A DNA stretch of 64,000 bases from Alphaproteobacteria bacterium (GTDB lineage Bacteria; Pseudomonadota; Alphaproteobacteria; Micavibrionales; Micavibrionaceae): NCBI GenBank assembly GCA_018000295.1, contig JAGNKE010000001.1, positions 62,001 to 126,000 of the forward strand, given 5' to 3'. Shown piece by piece: positions 44,025 to 54,414 of the stretch (its first letter is position 1; each line of letters opens with the position of its first letter). Position numbers and translations under genes: made by a program. A model generated the notes under the pieces. The model was given only the letters and a program-made list of their open reading frames with translations, searched no databases and was not told the DNA's origin.

Positions 44025-46307
44025 ATGATCATGACAAGCAGAAAGCTGAAGGCTTTATACGGGTGCCTGATGACAGCTTTGCTTATTTGTGCACCCCTTA
44101 AAGCTTGGGCTGATAACGTCCGCCAGATAGCCGTGAGCGGTTCTGAAAGGATCGAGGAGGCCACAGTGGTTTCCTACATGGACCTAAAGATTGGCGATCC
44201 ACTGGATGACGCCGCCGTGGACCGCGCCCTGAAAAGTCTCTTCGGCACGGGTCTTTTCGCCGATGTTCAGGTTGAGAGCGCCGGAGGCGGTGTTGTGCAG
44301 GTCTCCGTGGTTGAGAACCCGATCATTAATCAGATCGGTTTTGAGGGCAACGACAAGATCGACGACGAGGAGTTACTGTCCGAAATCCAGATGCGCCCCC
44401 GTCAGGTCTTTACAAGAACGAAGGTGCAATCCGATCTGGCGCGCCTGAACCAGGTCTACCGCCGTCAGGGGCGTTTCTCTGTGGATATTGAGCCAAAGGT
44501 CATCCGTCTGGAGCAAAACCGGGTGGATTTGGTGTTTGAAATCAATGAAGGTGACGTCACGGAAGTAAAAACCATCCGTTTCGTCGGGAACAAGAAATAC
44601 GACGACGACAAACTCCGCAGCGTGATCAGCACTAAGGAAACCGCTTGGTACAAGATTCTTTCCTCTGACGACAGATACGACGAGGACCGTCTGGCCTTCG
44701 ACCAGGAATTGCTGCGGAACTACTACCTTTCCCGTGGCTATGCCGATTTTTCTGTTGTCTCCGCCGTTGCCGAGTTGGCCCCCGACAAGGAAAGCTTCTA
44801 TATCACATTTACGGTTGAGGAGGGTGAGCGTTACAAGGTCGCCGGAACCAGCATTTCTTCTGAATTGCGGGACTTCGACACCGCTCTTCTTCAGGACTCT
44901 ATCACGGTAGAAAATGGCGACTGGTACGACGCGGACAAGGTTCGCGAAAGCGCCACGAACATGACCAACGTCTTGGGCGACAGACAGTATGCTTTCGTTA
45001 ACATCAAGCCCGATATTCAGAAAGACCGCGAAAAGCGTGAGATTCTGGTTCTGTTTACCGTAAGCGAAACCCCGCCGGTATACGTCGAAAGGGTCAACAT
45101 CAACGGCAACGTCCGCACGATGGATAAAGTCCTTCGCCGGGAAATCGAGGTTGTGGAGGGTGATCCCTTCAACCGTACGAAGGTTGCAAAATCTGAGAAA
45201 AACATTAAGGATCTCGACTTCTTCGAGAACGTCAAGTTAGACGTCAAGCAGGGATCGGCGCCTGATAAGACTGTCATCGACGTTGACGTCGAGGAAAAAT
45301 CGACCGGAGAACTTTCTATCGGCGCAGGCTTCTCTTCGACCGATGGTCCTTTAGCAGATTTTCGTGTGCGTGAGCGTAACCTTCTCGGCAAGGGACAAGA
45401 CCTGCTCTTTGCAACGACCATTGCCGGAAAACGCTCTGAGTTTGACGTTTCTTTTACGGAACCTTACTTCCTCGACCGGGATATTTCGGCAGGATTTGAT
45501 ATCTTCCACATCACTCGCGACTTGCAGGACGAAAGCTCTTACGACCAGCAAAAGACAGGCGGCGCACTGAGGATGGGTTATCCCCTGTCTGAAAACTGGC
45601 GCCAGACCCTGAAATACCAGTATGACAAAAACGACATCGACAACGTGGATAACGACGCCTCCCGCTTTATCCGTGATCAGGAGGGCGTCCGCACCACGTC
45701 TGCCGTTTCCCAGCGCCTGACCTACGATACACGGGACAGCTCTATACTGACGACCGAAGGGCTTCTCTACTGGCTCGATACCGAAGTGGCCGGACTTGGC
45801 GGAGATGCGAAATACCTCTCAGGCCGTACGGGCGGAACCTATTACTACCCGGTTTTTGATCAGGTCGTCTTGAATGCCTTGGGCGAAGTAGGAGCCATCG
45901 GCGGCTACAGCGATACCGATGTTGAAATCAACGAACGCTTCTTTATCGGCGGCTCAACGCTCCGGGGGTTTGAGCGTTCAGGCATTGGACCGAGAGACCG
46001 GGCCACCGACGACGCGCTTGGAGGAAACTTCTTCTACCGCGGCAGTGTCGAAGGGTCTTTCCCCGTCGGCCTTCCTAAGGAAATGGGCGTAAAAGGACAC
46101 CTTTTTACGGATTTTGGCTCCCTGATGAACATAGATGAAGACGGCGCAAACCTTCTTGAGGAAGACTCCTTGAGAGCCAGCGCGGGCATTGGCCTATCCT
46201 GGCGTTCGCCTATCGGCCCCATACGGGTGGACTTGGCTGTACCTTACGCCAAGGAAGATTTCGACGAGGAAGAGAATTTCAGGTTTGATTTTGGCACGCG
46301 CTTTTAG
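44025..46307 (+). CDS. bamA: outer membrane protein assembly factor BamA
   Basis: Omp85 barrel that inserts beta-barrel proteins into the outer membrane. The signal peptide ends near residue 29 (LKAWA). Five POTRA domains cover about residues 30-420, and the C-terminal barrel ends in phenylalanine (FDFGTRF); the lid-lock motif region is around ERFFIGGSTLRGFERSGIGPRD (RGF). 760 residues from ATG 44025, which has AGGA ten bases upstream; earlier TTG at 43971 overlaps the rseP copy and is rejected. Confidence 0.97.
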   Translation: MIMTSRKLKALYGCLMTALLICAPLKAWADNVRQIAVSGSERIEEATVVSYMDLKIGDPLDDAAVDRALKSLFGTGLFADVQVESAGGGVVQVSVVENPIINQIGFEGNDKIDDEELLSEIQMRPRQVFTRTKVQSDLARLNQVYRRQGRFSVDIEPKVIRLEQNRVDLVFEINEGDVTEVKTIRFVGNKKYDDDKLRSVISTKETAWYKILSSDDRYDEDRLAFDQELLRNYYLSRGYADFSVVSAVAELAPDKESFYITFTVEEGERYKVAGTSISSELRDFDTALLQDSITVENGDWYDADKVRESATNMTNVLGDRQYAFVNIKPDIQKDREKREILVLFTVSETPPVYVERVNINGNVRTMDKVLRREIEVVEGDPFNRTKVAKSEKNIKDLDFFENVKLDVKQGSAPDKTVIDVDVEEKSTGELSIGAGFSSTDGPLADFRVRERNLLGKGQDLLFATTIAGKRSEFDVSFTEPYFLDRDISAGFDIFHITRDLQDESSYDQQKTGGALRMGYPLSENWRQTLKYQYDKNDIDNVDNDASRFIRDQEGVRTTSAVSQRLTYDTRDSSILTTEGLLYWLDTEVAGLGGDAKYLSGRTGGTYYYPVFDQVVLNALGEVGAIGGYSDTDVEINERFFIGGSTLRGFERSGIGPRDRATDDALGGNFFYRGSVEGSFPVGLPKEMGVKGHLFTDFGSLMNIDEDGANLLEEDSLRASAGIGLSWRSPIGPIRVDLAVPYAKEDFDEEENFRFDFGTRF

Positions 46308-46346
46308 TAGCGTCTGAGGCTTAAACAGAATTGATGGTGCCTCAAA

Positions 46347-46892
46347 ATGCTTACGCGTGATTTGACAAGACTTTTACTGTTTTCCCTATTTATATTCTTT
46401 GCTTCTATCCCTGTGGCGTTGGCACAGGTCTCAATAGCGGTTGTCGATATCGAGGCGTTGATGTCGGACTCGACGGCAGCGAAATCAGTGAAAAAACAGG
46501 TCGAAACCAATCGGAAGAAATTTGAAACCGAGATGGAGGGGCTGGAAAAACAGCTCCGCGACAGCCTCGAGAAACTGAAAGCCGAAAGCAAGGACTTGCC
46601 GAAGGAGGAACTGGAGAAAAAGGCGCAGGCTTTCGAGGAAAAGCGTTTTCAGGCCCGCAAAACTCTTAAAGACAGAATCAGCGCTCTGAATAAAGGTTCA
46701 GCCGAAGCGATGAACGCACTCACCAACAGCATTTTCAATGTCTGTGCGAAGCTAGCCGAAGAAAAGAAATATGACCTCATTATTACACGCAACAATGTGA
46801 TCGTCGGAGCAAAGAGCTTGGACATCACGGCGGAAATTATGAAGCGGCTGAATGAAGCGTTACCCGACGTCAAAGTCAACATTAAGAATTAG
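46347..46892 (+). CDS. skp: periplasmic chaperone Skp/OmpH
   Basis: Periplasmic holdase that carries unfolded outer-membrane proteins to BamA. The signal peptide ends near residue 26 (PVALA). The mature part starts with a beta strand (VSIAVVDIEALM), then a long charged coiled-coil hairpin (residues 45-125) rich in Glu, Lys and Arg, then closing strands (YDLIITRNNVIVG). 181 residues. Lies between bamA and lpxD, as usual. Confidence 0.93.
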   Translation: MLTRDLTRLLLFSLFIFFASIPVALAQVSIAVVDIEALMSDSTAAKSVKKQVETNRKKFETEMEGLEKQLRDSLEKLKAESKDLPKEELEKKAQAFEEKRFQARKTLKDRISALNKGSAEAMNALTNSIFNVCAKLAEEKKYDLIITRNNVIVGAKSLDITAEIMKRLNEALPDVKVNIKN

Positions 46893-46904
46893 AGAGGGCG
46901 TTTT

Positions 46905-47930
46905 ATGCCTGATCCGCGCTTCTTCAAGAAAAGCCGGACCTACACGCTTCGGGAAATCGCGGAAAAAACCGGATGTGTAATCAAGCTCGAAGAAAATGCC
47001 GACCGCGAAATTCTGGACGTCGCGCCGTTAAAAACCGCCACAAATACTGAAATCAGTTTTCTGGATAACCTGAAATATAAGGCTGATTTTCGGGAAACAA
47101 AGGCCGCAGCGTGTTTTGTCACCGAGGAAATGGTAAAAGACTCGCCCACGGGGCTGACCTGCCTGATAACGCCTTCCCCATACAAAGCCTATGCTTTAAC
47201 CGCCCAGCTCTTTTATCCTGAACAGAGACCAGAGGCCCGTATTTCACCCAAGGCCAACATCCACCCGAGCGTAAAACTCGGCGAAGGCTGTACCGTCGAG
47301 GAGGGCGTCTCTATAGCCGAAAGCGCAGAGATCGGCCACTCATGCTGGTTGGAGCCTGGGGTAGTGGTTCAAAGAAACGTAAAGATAGGAAACGGCTGCC
47401 ATATCGGCGCAAGCGCCACGGTTTCTCATTGCCTGATGGGTGATCATGTGCGCCTCTACCCCGGAGTAAGGGTGGGGCAGGACGGTTTCGGCTTTGCGAT
47501 AGACAAGGCCGGACACATAAAGGTTCCGCAACTGGGGCGAGTCATCATTGGCGATCATGTTGAAATCGGCGCGAATTCAACTATAGACCGCGGTGCCGGA
47601 CCGGACACAGTAATCGGTGCCGGAACCTGGATCGATAATCTGGTCCAGATTGGCCATAATGTTGTGGTCGGCAAGGGCTGTATTATCGTGGCTCAAGTTG
47701 GTATCTCCGGCAGTACGCAGATAGGTGACTATGTGGCCATCGGCGGACAAGCGGGTTTTGCTGGACACCTAAAGATCGGACAGGGCGCAAGAATTGGGGC
47801 GCAGGCTGGGGTCATGAACGATATCCCTCCGGGTGAGGAGTATATGGGCTCACCCGCCTTCCCAAAAAATCAGTTCTTGCGCCAGATCGCGGCACTAAAC
47901 CGCTTGATTAAAAAGAAAAAAGACGATTAA
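46905..47930 (+). CDS. lpxD: UDP-3-O-acylglucosamine N-acyltransferase
   Basis: Third step of lipid A synthesis, adding the N-linked hydroxyacyl chain. The N-terminal uridine-binding domain ([13 protein letters not shown]) precedes the left-handed beta-helix of hexapeptide repeats; the catalytic histidine is in the [15 protein letters not shown] stretch. 341 residues, normal. Its start is 12 bases after skp and it is followed by fabZ. Confidence 0.96.
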   Translation: MPDPRFFKKSRTYTLREIAEKTGCVIKLEENADREILDVAPLKTATNTEISFLDNLKYKADFRETKAAACFVTEEMVKDSPTGLTCLITPSPYKAYALTAQLFYPEQRPEARISPKANIHPSVKLGEGCTVEEGVSIAESAEIGHSCWLEPGVVVQRNVKIGNGCHIGASATVSHCLMGDHVRLYPGVRVGQDGFGFAIDKAGHIKVPQLGRVIIGDHVEIGANSTIDRGAGPDTVIGAGTWIDNLVQIGHNVVVGKGCIIVAQVGISGSTQIGDYVAIGGQAGFAGHLKIGQGARIGAQAGVMNDIPPGEEYMGSPAFPKNQFLRQIAALNRLIKKKKDD

Positions 47931-47973
47931 CTGCATCAATATAAAAGGCAAAAGGCTTGGGGGTTATCCCGAC

Positions 47974-48444
47974 ATGAGCGAAACCAGAGACCAGATCGAT
48001 ATCTTGCGGATCATGAATATGATCCCTCACCGCTATCCCTTCCTGATGGTCGATAAGGTTGTTGACCTTGTGCCAGGCCAGAGCGCAGTAGGAATAAAGA
48101 ATGTCACCATCAACGAACCCCATTTCGCGGGCCATTTTCCGGGCTTTCCCGTGATGCCCGGAGTTCTGATTATCGAGGCAATGGCCCAGACGGCCGGGCT
48201 GGTTGTCGTCGAATTCATGGGCTTGGAGTCAAAGAAGAAGATCGTCTACTTTATGACCATAGACAATGCACGGTTCCGTAAGCCTGTGACGCCGGGAGAC
48301 ACACTCCATATTCATGTCGAAAAAGTGCAATCCCGCGGCACAGTATGGAAATTTAAGGGCGAAGCCAAAGTCGGTGACAAGCTTTGTGCCGAAGCCACCT
48401 TCAGCGCCATGATTGCTGATGCGGAAGAACAAGCCAAAAAGTAA
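47974..48444 (+). CDS. fabZ: 3-hydroxyacyl-[acyl-carrier-protein] dehydratase
   Basis: Hotdog-fold dehydratase of fatty acid elongation. Motifs are IPHRYPFLMVDKVVDL near residue 18 and HFAGHFPGFPVMPGVLIIEAMAQ with catalytic His54 and Glu68. 156 residues. A GGGGG-rich ribosome site precedes the ATG. It balances hydroxyacyl chains between phospholipid and lipid A synthesis, and sits between lpxD and lpxA. Confidence 0.97.
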   Translation: MSETRDQIDILRIMNMIPHRYPFLMVDKVVDLVPGQSAVGIKNVTINEPHFAGHFPGFPVMPGVLIIEAMAQTAGLVVVEFMGLESKKKIVYFMTIDNARFRKPVTPGDTLHIHVEKVQSRGTVWKFKGEAKVGDKLCAEATFSAMIADAEEQAKK

Positions 48445-48510
48445 GACTGATCTGCAACCTTTTGAAACAAAGCGTGATTTGAGGCGGGTGATCGTCAACC
48501 TTATTCTGCC

Positions 48511-48528
48511 TTAAGAGTAAGCTCTTAA
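48511..48528. repeat. short inverted repeat upstream of lpxA
   Basis: TTAAGAG-TAAG-CTCTTAA, seven-base perfect arms, lies 14 bases before the lpxA ATG in the 97-base gap after fabZ. It would form a hairpin close to the ribosome site and might tune lpxA translation, or be an operator. No T-run follows, so not a terminator. Confidence 0.45.
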
Positions 48529-48541
48529 ACCTAGGACATGA

Positions 48542-49336
48542 ATGAATCAGAACATCCACCCAACAGCCATCGTTGCGCCCGAAGCAATCATTGCTCCCAC
48601 TGCAATCATCGGGCCTTACTGTATCCTGGGGCCGGACGTAAACCTGGGTGAGCGCGTCCGTCTTATCTCTCATGTTTATATTGAGGGGCGGACAATAATC
48701 GGAGAGGGAACGGTGGTCTATCCCTTTGCCTCTTTGGGAACCCCGCCGCAGGATCTAAAATACGCGGGTGAAAAATCAGAACTGATCATCGGCAAAAACA
48801 ACACGATCCGGGAGCATACAACGATGAACCCCGGAACCCAGCACGGCTCAATGAAAACTATTGTTGGCGATAATTGCCTTTTTATGATGGCCACACATGT
48901 GGCGCATGACTGCATCGTCGGTAACAATGTTATCATGGCCAATAATGCAGCGATCGCCGGCCATGTACAGATTGGGGATTACGCCGTTTTGGGCGGATTA
49001 TGCGCCGTACATCAATTCGTAAGAATCGGACCTCATGCAATTATTGGCGGAATGTCCGGCGTAGAAAACGATGTCATACCTTTCGGGCGAGTTAAGGGAG
49101 AACGGGCGTTTTTAGCAGGTTTAAATCTGATTGGCTTAGAGCGTCGAGGGTTCGGTAAAGACAAAATCAAAAATTTGCAACGGGCTTTTAATCAACTTTT
49201 CGGAGAAGAGGGAACTTTTGAGCAAAGACTCGAAAACGTAGCCAATGATTATGGCGACGATGAGTTGGTTAAATCTGTCCTTTCTTTTGCGCGCGAAAAG
49301 ACGAAATTCCCGCTATGCCAGCCCCAGAAAAAGTAG
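48542..49336 (+). CDS. lpxA: UDP-N-acetylglucosamine acyltransferase
   Basis: First step of lipid A synthesis, moving a 3-hydroxyacyl chain from ACP to UDP-GlcNAc. Left-handed beta-helix of hexapeptide repeats from residue 4; the catalytic His is His122 in FMMATHVAHDC, the equivalent of E. coli His125. The C-terminal helical domain starts near residue 190 (LNLIGLERRGF). 264 residues. An overlapping out-of-frame ATG lies four bases upstream. It overlaps lpxI by 22 bases. Confidence 0.97.
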   Translation: MNQNIHPTAIVAPEAIIAPTAIIGPYCILGPDVNLGERVRLISHVYIEGRTIIGEGTVVYPFASLGTPPQDLKYAGEKSELIIGKNNTIREHTTMNPGTQHGSMKTIVGDNCLFMMATHVAHDCIVGNNVIMANNAAIAGHVQIGDYAVLGGLCAVHQFVRIGPHAIIGGMSGVENDVIPFGRVKGERAFLAGLNLIGLERRGFGKDKIKNLQRAFNQLFGEEGTFEQRLENVANDYGDDELVKSVLSFAREKTKFPLCQPQKK

Positions 49337-50169
49337 AAATAGCCAAGCTGGGCATTCTGGCTGGTGGCGGCCTTTTGCCGATTCAACTAGCCGAAGACTG
49401 TCTTCAAAAGGGCATGGAAATATTTATTATAGGCTTCGAGGGGCAGACCGCGCCGGAACTCAAAACATGCTACCCGCACTTCTGGACGGGTTTAGGGGCG
49501 GCAGGCTCGATTTTTAAAGCATTAAGGGCGCAGGGAGTTAAGGATGTTGTCCTCGCAGGATCGATTCGTCGTCCGTGGCTGTCGGAGTTGCGCCCGGATA
49601 TGAAGGGTATGGAAATCCTCACGCGCATAGGGTTAGGAACACTCGGCGATGACGGACTGCTGAGCTTGCTAAAGAAAGAATTTGAAAAAGAAGGCTTTAC
49701 GATTCACGGCGTCCATAAGTTTGCCCAAAGCCTTCTCGTTAAAGACGGGGTTCTAACCCGCTCGAAGCCTCAGGAATCAGATTGGCAAACCATAAGAAAA
49801 GGAATCGAAATTTCTCAGAAACTCGGGGAGTTGGATATTGGGCAGTCCGTTGTCGTTCAGGAGGGCCGGATTTTGGGCGTTGAAGCGGCAGAGGGAACCG
49901 ATAGATTAATAGCACGCTGCATAGAACTCCAAAAGCGCGGCAAGGGGGCAATACTTGTTAAAACCTGTAAGCCGCAACAGGATAGAGACTTGGATTTACC
50001 TACCATCGGCCCTGATACAGCCAAAAAGGCCGGAGAAGCGGGTTTTTCAGGGATAGTCATCCAGGCGGGCGCCGCTTTAATTCTCGATCCGCAGACTGTT
50101 GCAGAAATTGCTGACAAGTATAATATGTTTGTTCTTGGAATGAAGTTGAACATTCCAGAACCCGATTAA
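49315..50169 (+). CDS. lpxI: UDP-2,3-diacylglucosamine pyrophosphatase LpxI
   Basis: Hydrolyses UDP-2,3-diacylglucosamine to lipid X, replacing LpxH in alphaproteobacteria. Typical LpxI features are the N-terminal LGILAGGGLLPIQLAE, GLGAAGSIFKALRAQGVKDVVLAGSIRRP, the GDDGLLSLLKKEFEKEGF helix and the C-terminal DLPTIGPDTAKKAGEAGFSGIVIQAG domain with the metal-site aspartate. 284 residues. The large overlap with lpxA indicates coupling. Confidence 0.96.
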   Translation: MPAPEKVEIAKLGILAGGGLLPIQLAEDCLQKGMEIFIIGFEGQTAPELKTCYPHFWTGLGAAGSIFKALRAQGVKDVVLAGSIRRPWLSELRPDMKGMEILTRIGLGTLGDDGLLSLLKKEFEKEGFTIHGVHKFAQSLLVKDGVLTRSKPQESDWQTIRKGIEISQKLGELDIGQSVVVQEGRILGVEAAEGTDRLIARCIELQKRGKGAILVKTCKPQQDRDLDLPTIGPDTAKKAGEAGFSGIVIQAGAALILDPQTVAEIADKYNMFVLGMKLNIPEPD

Positions 50170-50194
50170 TAACAGGTATTTGAGGTTTAAGACT

Positions 50195-51451
50195 GTGAAA
50201 CTTTTCTTTGTCGCAGGAGAAAATTCAGGCGATAACTTAGCAGCCGGCCTGATCCGTGAACTTAAGACTCTGAAAAAGGAGTCAGACGTAGAGGTTGAAT
50301 GTCTTGGTGTTGGTGGCCCGTTGATGAAGGCGGCTGGCATGAAGATACTACTGCCACTTGATCAGATTTCGGTAATCGGGATATGGGAGGTTATCCCTAA
50401 AATCCCAAGACTGTTTAAACTTTTCAAGGCAATCGCCGAGGAAATTATCAAACAGTCGCCCGATGCAGTCATAACGGTTGATTTTCCCGATTTTAACTTT
50501 CTTTTGGCCAAATCTCTGAGAAAAAGGGGCTATAAAGGAAAAATTATCCATTACGTTGCGCCATCAGTCTGGGCCTGGAGAAAAGGCCGTGCAAAAAAAC
50601 TGGCATCCTTTCTCGACGGCTTGATATGCCTTTACCCGATGGAACCGGAATATTTCAAACCCTTTGATCTAAAAGCAGCCTTTGTCGGTCATCCTATAGT
50701 GGAAACCAAGGTAGATAATGCGGAGGGCCTTGTATTTCGGGAAGCGAATGAAATCCCTCAGAACAAGAAAACTCTTGGTCTCTTTTTTGGTAGCCGCGAA
50801 AGCGAATTCAATAATATCAGCCAAAACATAAAAATAGCCGCAGCCATGGTAAATGATGGATTGGGGGATGTGCGATTTATTGTACCAACACTGCCCGCAA
50901 CAGAATACAACATCCAGGTTTTACTGCGGGATTTTGACCTGCCTTTTCGCATCAGTTCCAACCAGGCATTTAAATGGGAATCTTTCAAGGCGTGCGACGT
51001 GGCCTTGGCCGTTTCAGGAACAGTTGCTCTGGAACTGGCTTATGCTGGAGTCCCGCATGTTGTGGTCTACAGAACGAACCCGCTTACCTATTTAATCCTA
51101 AGATTTCTGGTAAAAATCAAGCACGTCCATCTTGCGAATATTCTGCTGGATGAGGCCGTTGTTCCTGAGTTTATTCAGTCTAAATGTAAACCAGAGGAAA
51201 TCGCTCAGACAATTTTAGATCTTTTTACTAAGGAAGAACTCAGGAACGCACAACTTGAAAAATTTAAGCAGTTCAGGGAATTAATCGGCGCCTCCGAACA
51301 AAAAAAACCCTCTCGCAAAGCCGCCGAGTTTATTTTAGAAATCCTTGAAAATCGCTTAAGAAAGGTATCCAGACAAGAAAAGCAAGACCCACACACGCCC
51401 GATACAGCGCAGGCCGAAATTCAGACTGAAAACAAACAGGAAGCCGGCTAA
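50195..51451 (+). CDS. lpxB: lipid-A-disaccharide synthase
   Basis: GT19 glycosyltransferase joining lipid X and UDP-diacylglucosamine into the lipid A disaccharide at the inner membrane. Signatures are FVAGENSGDNLAAGLI at the N-terminus, HYVAPSVWAWRKGRAKKL, and VSGTVALELAYAGVPHVVVYRTN. I start at GTG 50195, which has GAGG nine bases upstream and gives MKLFFVAGE; a TTG five codons earlier has no site. 418 residues with a polar Gln/Lys tail. It ends two bases from the convergent gltA. Confidence 0.95.
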   Translation: MKLFFVAGENSGDNLAAGLIRELKTLKKESDVEVECLGVGGPLMKAAGMKILLPLDQISVIGIWEVIPKIPRLFKLFKAIAEEIIKQSPDAVITVDFPDFNFLLAKSLRKRGYKGKIIHYVAPSVWAWRKGRAKKLASFLDGLICLYPMEPEYFKPFDLKAAFVGHPIVETKVDNAEGLVFREANEIPQNKKTLGLFFGSRESEFNNISQNIKIAAAMVNDGLGDVRFIVPTLPATEYNIQVLLRDFDLPFRISSNQAFKWESFKACDVALAVSGTVALELAYAGVPHVVVYRTNPLTYLILRFLVKIKHVHLANILLDEAVVPEFIQSKCKPEEIAQTILDLFTKEELRNAQLEKFKQFRELIGASEQKKPSRKAAEFILEILENRLRKVSRQEKQDPHTPDTAQAEIQTENKQEAG

Positions 51452-51453
51452 CT

Positions 51454-52764
51454 CTAATCCCTGTCTTCTACATCAACATAAGGCCGCGACGCAGGCCCGC
51501 TGTAAAGCTGCCGTGGTCGGCCGATCCGCAGGGAAGGTTCCTCGATCATCTCTTTCCATTGCGCGATCCAACCAACGGTCCGGGCCACAGCAAACAGTAC
51601 GGTAAACATACTGGTCGGAAAACCCATGGCCTTCAGGATGATACCTGAATAAAAATCCACGTTAGGGAACAGCTTGCGCTCTATAAAATAGTTATCCTCA
51701 AGAGCAATACGCTCCAACTCCATAGCCAGTTCCAGGCGCGGGTCGTTGACCCCAAGGTCATCAAGAACTTCATCGCAGGATTTTTTGAGAACCTGCGCCC
51801 GTGGGTCGAAGTTTTTATAAACGCGGTGCCCGAACCCCATAAGACGGAACGGGTCATCCTTGTCTTTGGCCTTTTTAATAAATTCGGGAATCCGATCCTT
51901 AGAGCCTATTTCATCAAGCATCTCAAGCACTTCCTGATTGGCGCCGCCATGCGCCGGACCCCAGAGGCAGGCAATACCCGCAGCCATGCAGGCAAAGGGA
52001 TTGGCTTGCGATGATCCGGCCAGACGCACGGTCGAGGTCGAGGCATTCTGCTCATGATCGGCGTGAAGAATAAAGATTTTCTCCATCGCTTTAGCCAGAA
52101 CCGGATTCACCTTGTAAGGCTCGGCAGGAACCGCAAAACACATATAAAGGAAATTCTCCGCATAGGAGAGATCGTTGCGCGGATACATGAATGGCTGGCC
52201 GATGGAATACTTGTAGGTCATCGCGGCGAGCGTACCGATCTTGGCGATCAAGCGGTGCGCTGAAAGCTCACGTTGTGCCGGATCCCAGATATCAAGGGAG
52301 TCGTGATAAAATGCGGAAAGGGCCGCAACCACGCCGCACATAACGGCCATAGGGTGTGCATCGCGCCGGAACCCGCGATAGAAGAAATGCATCTGTTCGT
52401 GTAAAAGCGTGTGATAGGTGATGTTATGCTCGAACTGCTTCTTTTGCTCTTTATTGGGCAAATCGCCGTACAAAAGCAGATAGGCCACTTCAAGATAGGT
52501 CGATTTTTCCGCCAAATCTTGAATGTTATAACCGCGGTGCTGGAGTATGCCTTCCTCTCCGTCGATAAACGTAATGCGGGATTTACAGCTTCCGGTGGAA
52601 GTAAAACTGGGATCAAAGGTAAAATGCCCCGTATCCCCGTAAAGTTTGCGTACATCGATGACCGACGGCCCCATCGTCCCGTCAATGACAGGAAGAACAT
52701 ACTTTTCCCCCGTCTGATCGTTCGTAAGGGTAAAGGTTTTTTCTTTCTTGGTGCTCTCAGACAT
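51454..52764 (-). CDS. gltA: citrate synthase
   Basis: TCA cycle entry enzyme condensing oxaloacetate and acetyl-CoA. Type II hexameric form of 436 residues with the N-terminal beta domain. Catalytic motifs are [26 protein letters not shown] with the first histidine, [15 protein letters not shown] with the second histidine and arginine, and the aspartate in [17 protein letters not shown] with GGAG nine bases upstream. It lies downstream of gltX on the same strand with a 193-base gap. Confidence 0.97.
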   Translation of the reverse strand: MSESTKKEKTFTLTNDQTGEKYVLPVIDGTMGPSVIDVRKLYGDTGHFTFDPSFTSTGSCKSRITFIDGEEGILQHRGYNIQDLAEKSTYLEVAYLLLYGDLPNKEQKKQFEHNITYHTLLHEQMHFFYRGFRRDAHPMAVMCGVVAALSAFYHDSLDIWDPAQRELSAHRLIAKIGTLAAMTYKYSIGQPFMYPRNDLSYAENFLYMCFAVPAEPYKVNPVLAKAMEKIFILHADHEQNASTSTVRLAGSSQANPFACMAAGIACLWGPAHGGANQEVLEMLDEIGSKDRIPEFIKKAKDKDDPFRLMGFGHRVYKNFDPRAQVLKKSCDEVLDDLGVNDPRLELAMELERIALEDNYFIERKLFPNVDFYSGIILKAMGFPTSMFTVLFAVARTVGWIAQWKEMIEEPSLRIGRPRQLYSGPASRPYVDVEDRD

Positions 52765-52957
52765 AAAAATAAGCTCCGTTCATCAGGGAATTGGTTGCGG
52801 AAAGCCGGATAATGGCGGTTGAAGAAAAGGACAGGATCAAAACCATGGTAAAAACGTGTTCCGAAAGCCCCCTGCAACCATTCAAAAGCCTAGAGCAAAA
52901 ACAAAATCAGAACAAAGGGATAACAGATTTAAACAGAAATATTCTGTGATTAACTCG
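52765..52957. other. 193-base gap between gltX and gltA
   Basis: The gap should hold the gltA promoter on the minus strand. I see TTGATC on the minus strand near 52830 but no clear -10 at 17 bases. A small inverted repeat, ACAGAA-ATA-TTCTGT, lies at about 52932-52946 shortly after the gltX stop. A 29-codon minus-strand frame ending at the gltA start is too weak to call. No RNA gene seen. Confidence 0.5.
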
Positions 52958-54376
52958 CTAAAACGCCGTTTTGCCCTGCTGCAACGCAAAACGAATACGG
53001 GCGCATGTCTCTTCCTGTCCCAGGATCGCACAAGCTTCAAAAATTGAAGGCGAAACAGTCGTTCCGGTAATAGCCGCCCGCAAAGGCATGGCCACTTTCC
53101 CCAGCTTGCCCTCAGCCTTCAAATCCGCAATAGCCTTGCAGGCCACCTGAATTGTTTCGGATGTGAAGGGCTTAAGAGCCGCAAGACTCTCTTCAAGCAC
53201 AGACAAAACATCCTTAGACTCTTTGAGAAGAGCTTGCGCCTTTTCATCAAAAGGATAAGGAATTGTGCGCGCATAAAACGCCGATTCATCTACGAACTGC
53301 AAAAGCGTCTTCGACCGAGCCTTCAATTCCTCAATCCCTGCGGCAATGCGTGACTCTGTAAGCGCATTCAGCGCCAGTCCGTGCCTTTGCGTATAAAAAT
53401 CACGGCAGAGATCAAGAATCCGCTCAGCCGATGCTTCCTTGATATAATGGGCGTTCAGACTGTCCAGCTTTGCAAAATCAAACCGGGCAGGGGAGCGCCC
53501 GATATGCTCAAGGTCAAACCATTCGATCGCCTTCTCCCGGGGGATAATCTCCTCATCCCCGTGCGACCAGCCAAGCCGCAGAAGATAATTGCAGAAAGCC
53601 TCGGGCAGATAGCCAAGCTCCTTGTACTCGCGCACACTCTGCGCCCCATGCCTCTTGGAAAACTTCCCTCCGTCCGGCCCGTGAATGAGAGGAAGATGCC
53701 CGAAAACTGGAACCGTCCAGCCCATGGCATCGAAAATAATTTTTTGACGGAAACTGTTGTTAAGGTGATCATCCCCGCGCAAAATATGCGTCACTGCCAT
53801 ATCATGATCATCGACCACAACAGAAAGCATATAAGTCGGCGTCCCGTCGCTGCGGAGCAAGATAAAATCATCTAGTTGGTCATGAGCCACGGTCACCGGC
53901 CCTTGAACGACATCATTGATGGTCGTCGCCCCTTCCAGCGGCGCCTTGATCCGCACGACGGGCTTGATATCCTTGGGTGCATCAGAGGCCGTTCCGTCCC
54001 GCCACCGCCGATCGTAAAACTGCGAATGCCCTTCGGCTTTCGCCTTCTCCCGCATCGCCTCCAGTTCTTCCGGCGAGCAATAGCAGTAATAGGCTTTTCC
54101 GGCCTTCAGCATCTCAAGCGCCACAGCAGCATGGCGATCCATCCGCGCAAACTGGGAGAGCGCCTCGCCGTCATAATCCAGTCCCATCCACGCCAGCCCG
54201 TCGAAAATCGCCTGCACGGCCTCTTCGGAATGACGCTTGCGGTCGGTATCTTCAATACGCACAAAAAACTTTCCGCCGTGCCGCCGTGCGAACAGATAAT
54301 TAAAAAGTGCAGTCCGCGCATTGCCGACATGCATGAATCCGGTCGGAGAGGGCGGGAAACGTGTGACGATACTCAT
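52958..54376 (-). CDS. gltX: glutamyl-tRNA synthetase
   Basis: Class I synthetase charging tRNA-Glu (and in organisms using the amidotransferase route, also tRNA-Gln). HIGH-type motif PPSPTGFMHVGNARTALFN at the N-terminus, KMSKS-type motif KFSKRHGAQ near residue 245. 472 residues. ATG 54376 is chosen because GAGG lies about 12 bases upstream; the TTG three codons earlier is too close to it. Divergent from comEC with a 62-base gap. Confidence 0.96.
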   Translation of the reverse strand: MSIVTRFPPSPTGFMHVGNARTALFNYLFARRHGGKFFVRIEDTDRKRHSEEAVQAIFDGLAWMGLDYDGEALSQFARMDRHAAVALEMLKAGKAYYCYCSPEELEAMREKAKAEGHSQFYDRRWRDGTASDAPKDIKPVVRIKAPLEGATTINDVVQGPVTVAHDQLDDFILLRSDGTPTYMLSVVVDDHDMAVTHILRGDDHLNNSFRQKIIFDAMGWTVPVFGHLPLIHGPDGGKFSKRHGAQSVREYKELGYLPEAFCNYLLRLGWSHGDEEIIPREKAIEWFDLEHIGRSPARFDFAKLDSLNAHYIKEASAERILDLCRDFYTQRHGLALNALTESRIAAGIEELKARSKTLLQFVDESAFYARTIPYPFDEKAQALLKESKDVLSVLEESLAALKPFTSETIQVACKAIADLKAEGKLGKVAMPLRAAITGTTVSPSIFEACAILGQEETCARIRFALQQGKTAF

Positions 54377-54400
54377 CGTTGGCAAAACCTCGGCTAAAGG

Positions 54401-54414
54401 GCAATATAATGCCC
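54401..54414 (+). promoter_or_regulatory. consensus -10 box in a small palindrome upstream of comEC
   Basis: A perfect TATAAT at 54405-54410 sits within a palindrome of GGGC and GCCC arms. A TTGGCA 20 bases upstream is a poorly spaced -35. Start of transcription would be near 54417, which rules out the ATG at 54409 and supports the comEC start at 54439. The arms could form an operator. Confidence 0.45.

Noticed and set aside
52765..52853. 29-codon frame possibly encoding a gltA leader peptide
   Set aside because: No ribosome site and no regulatory codon run; chance frame.
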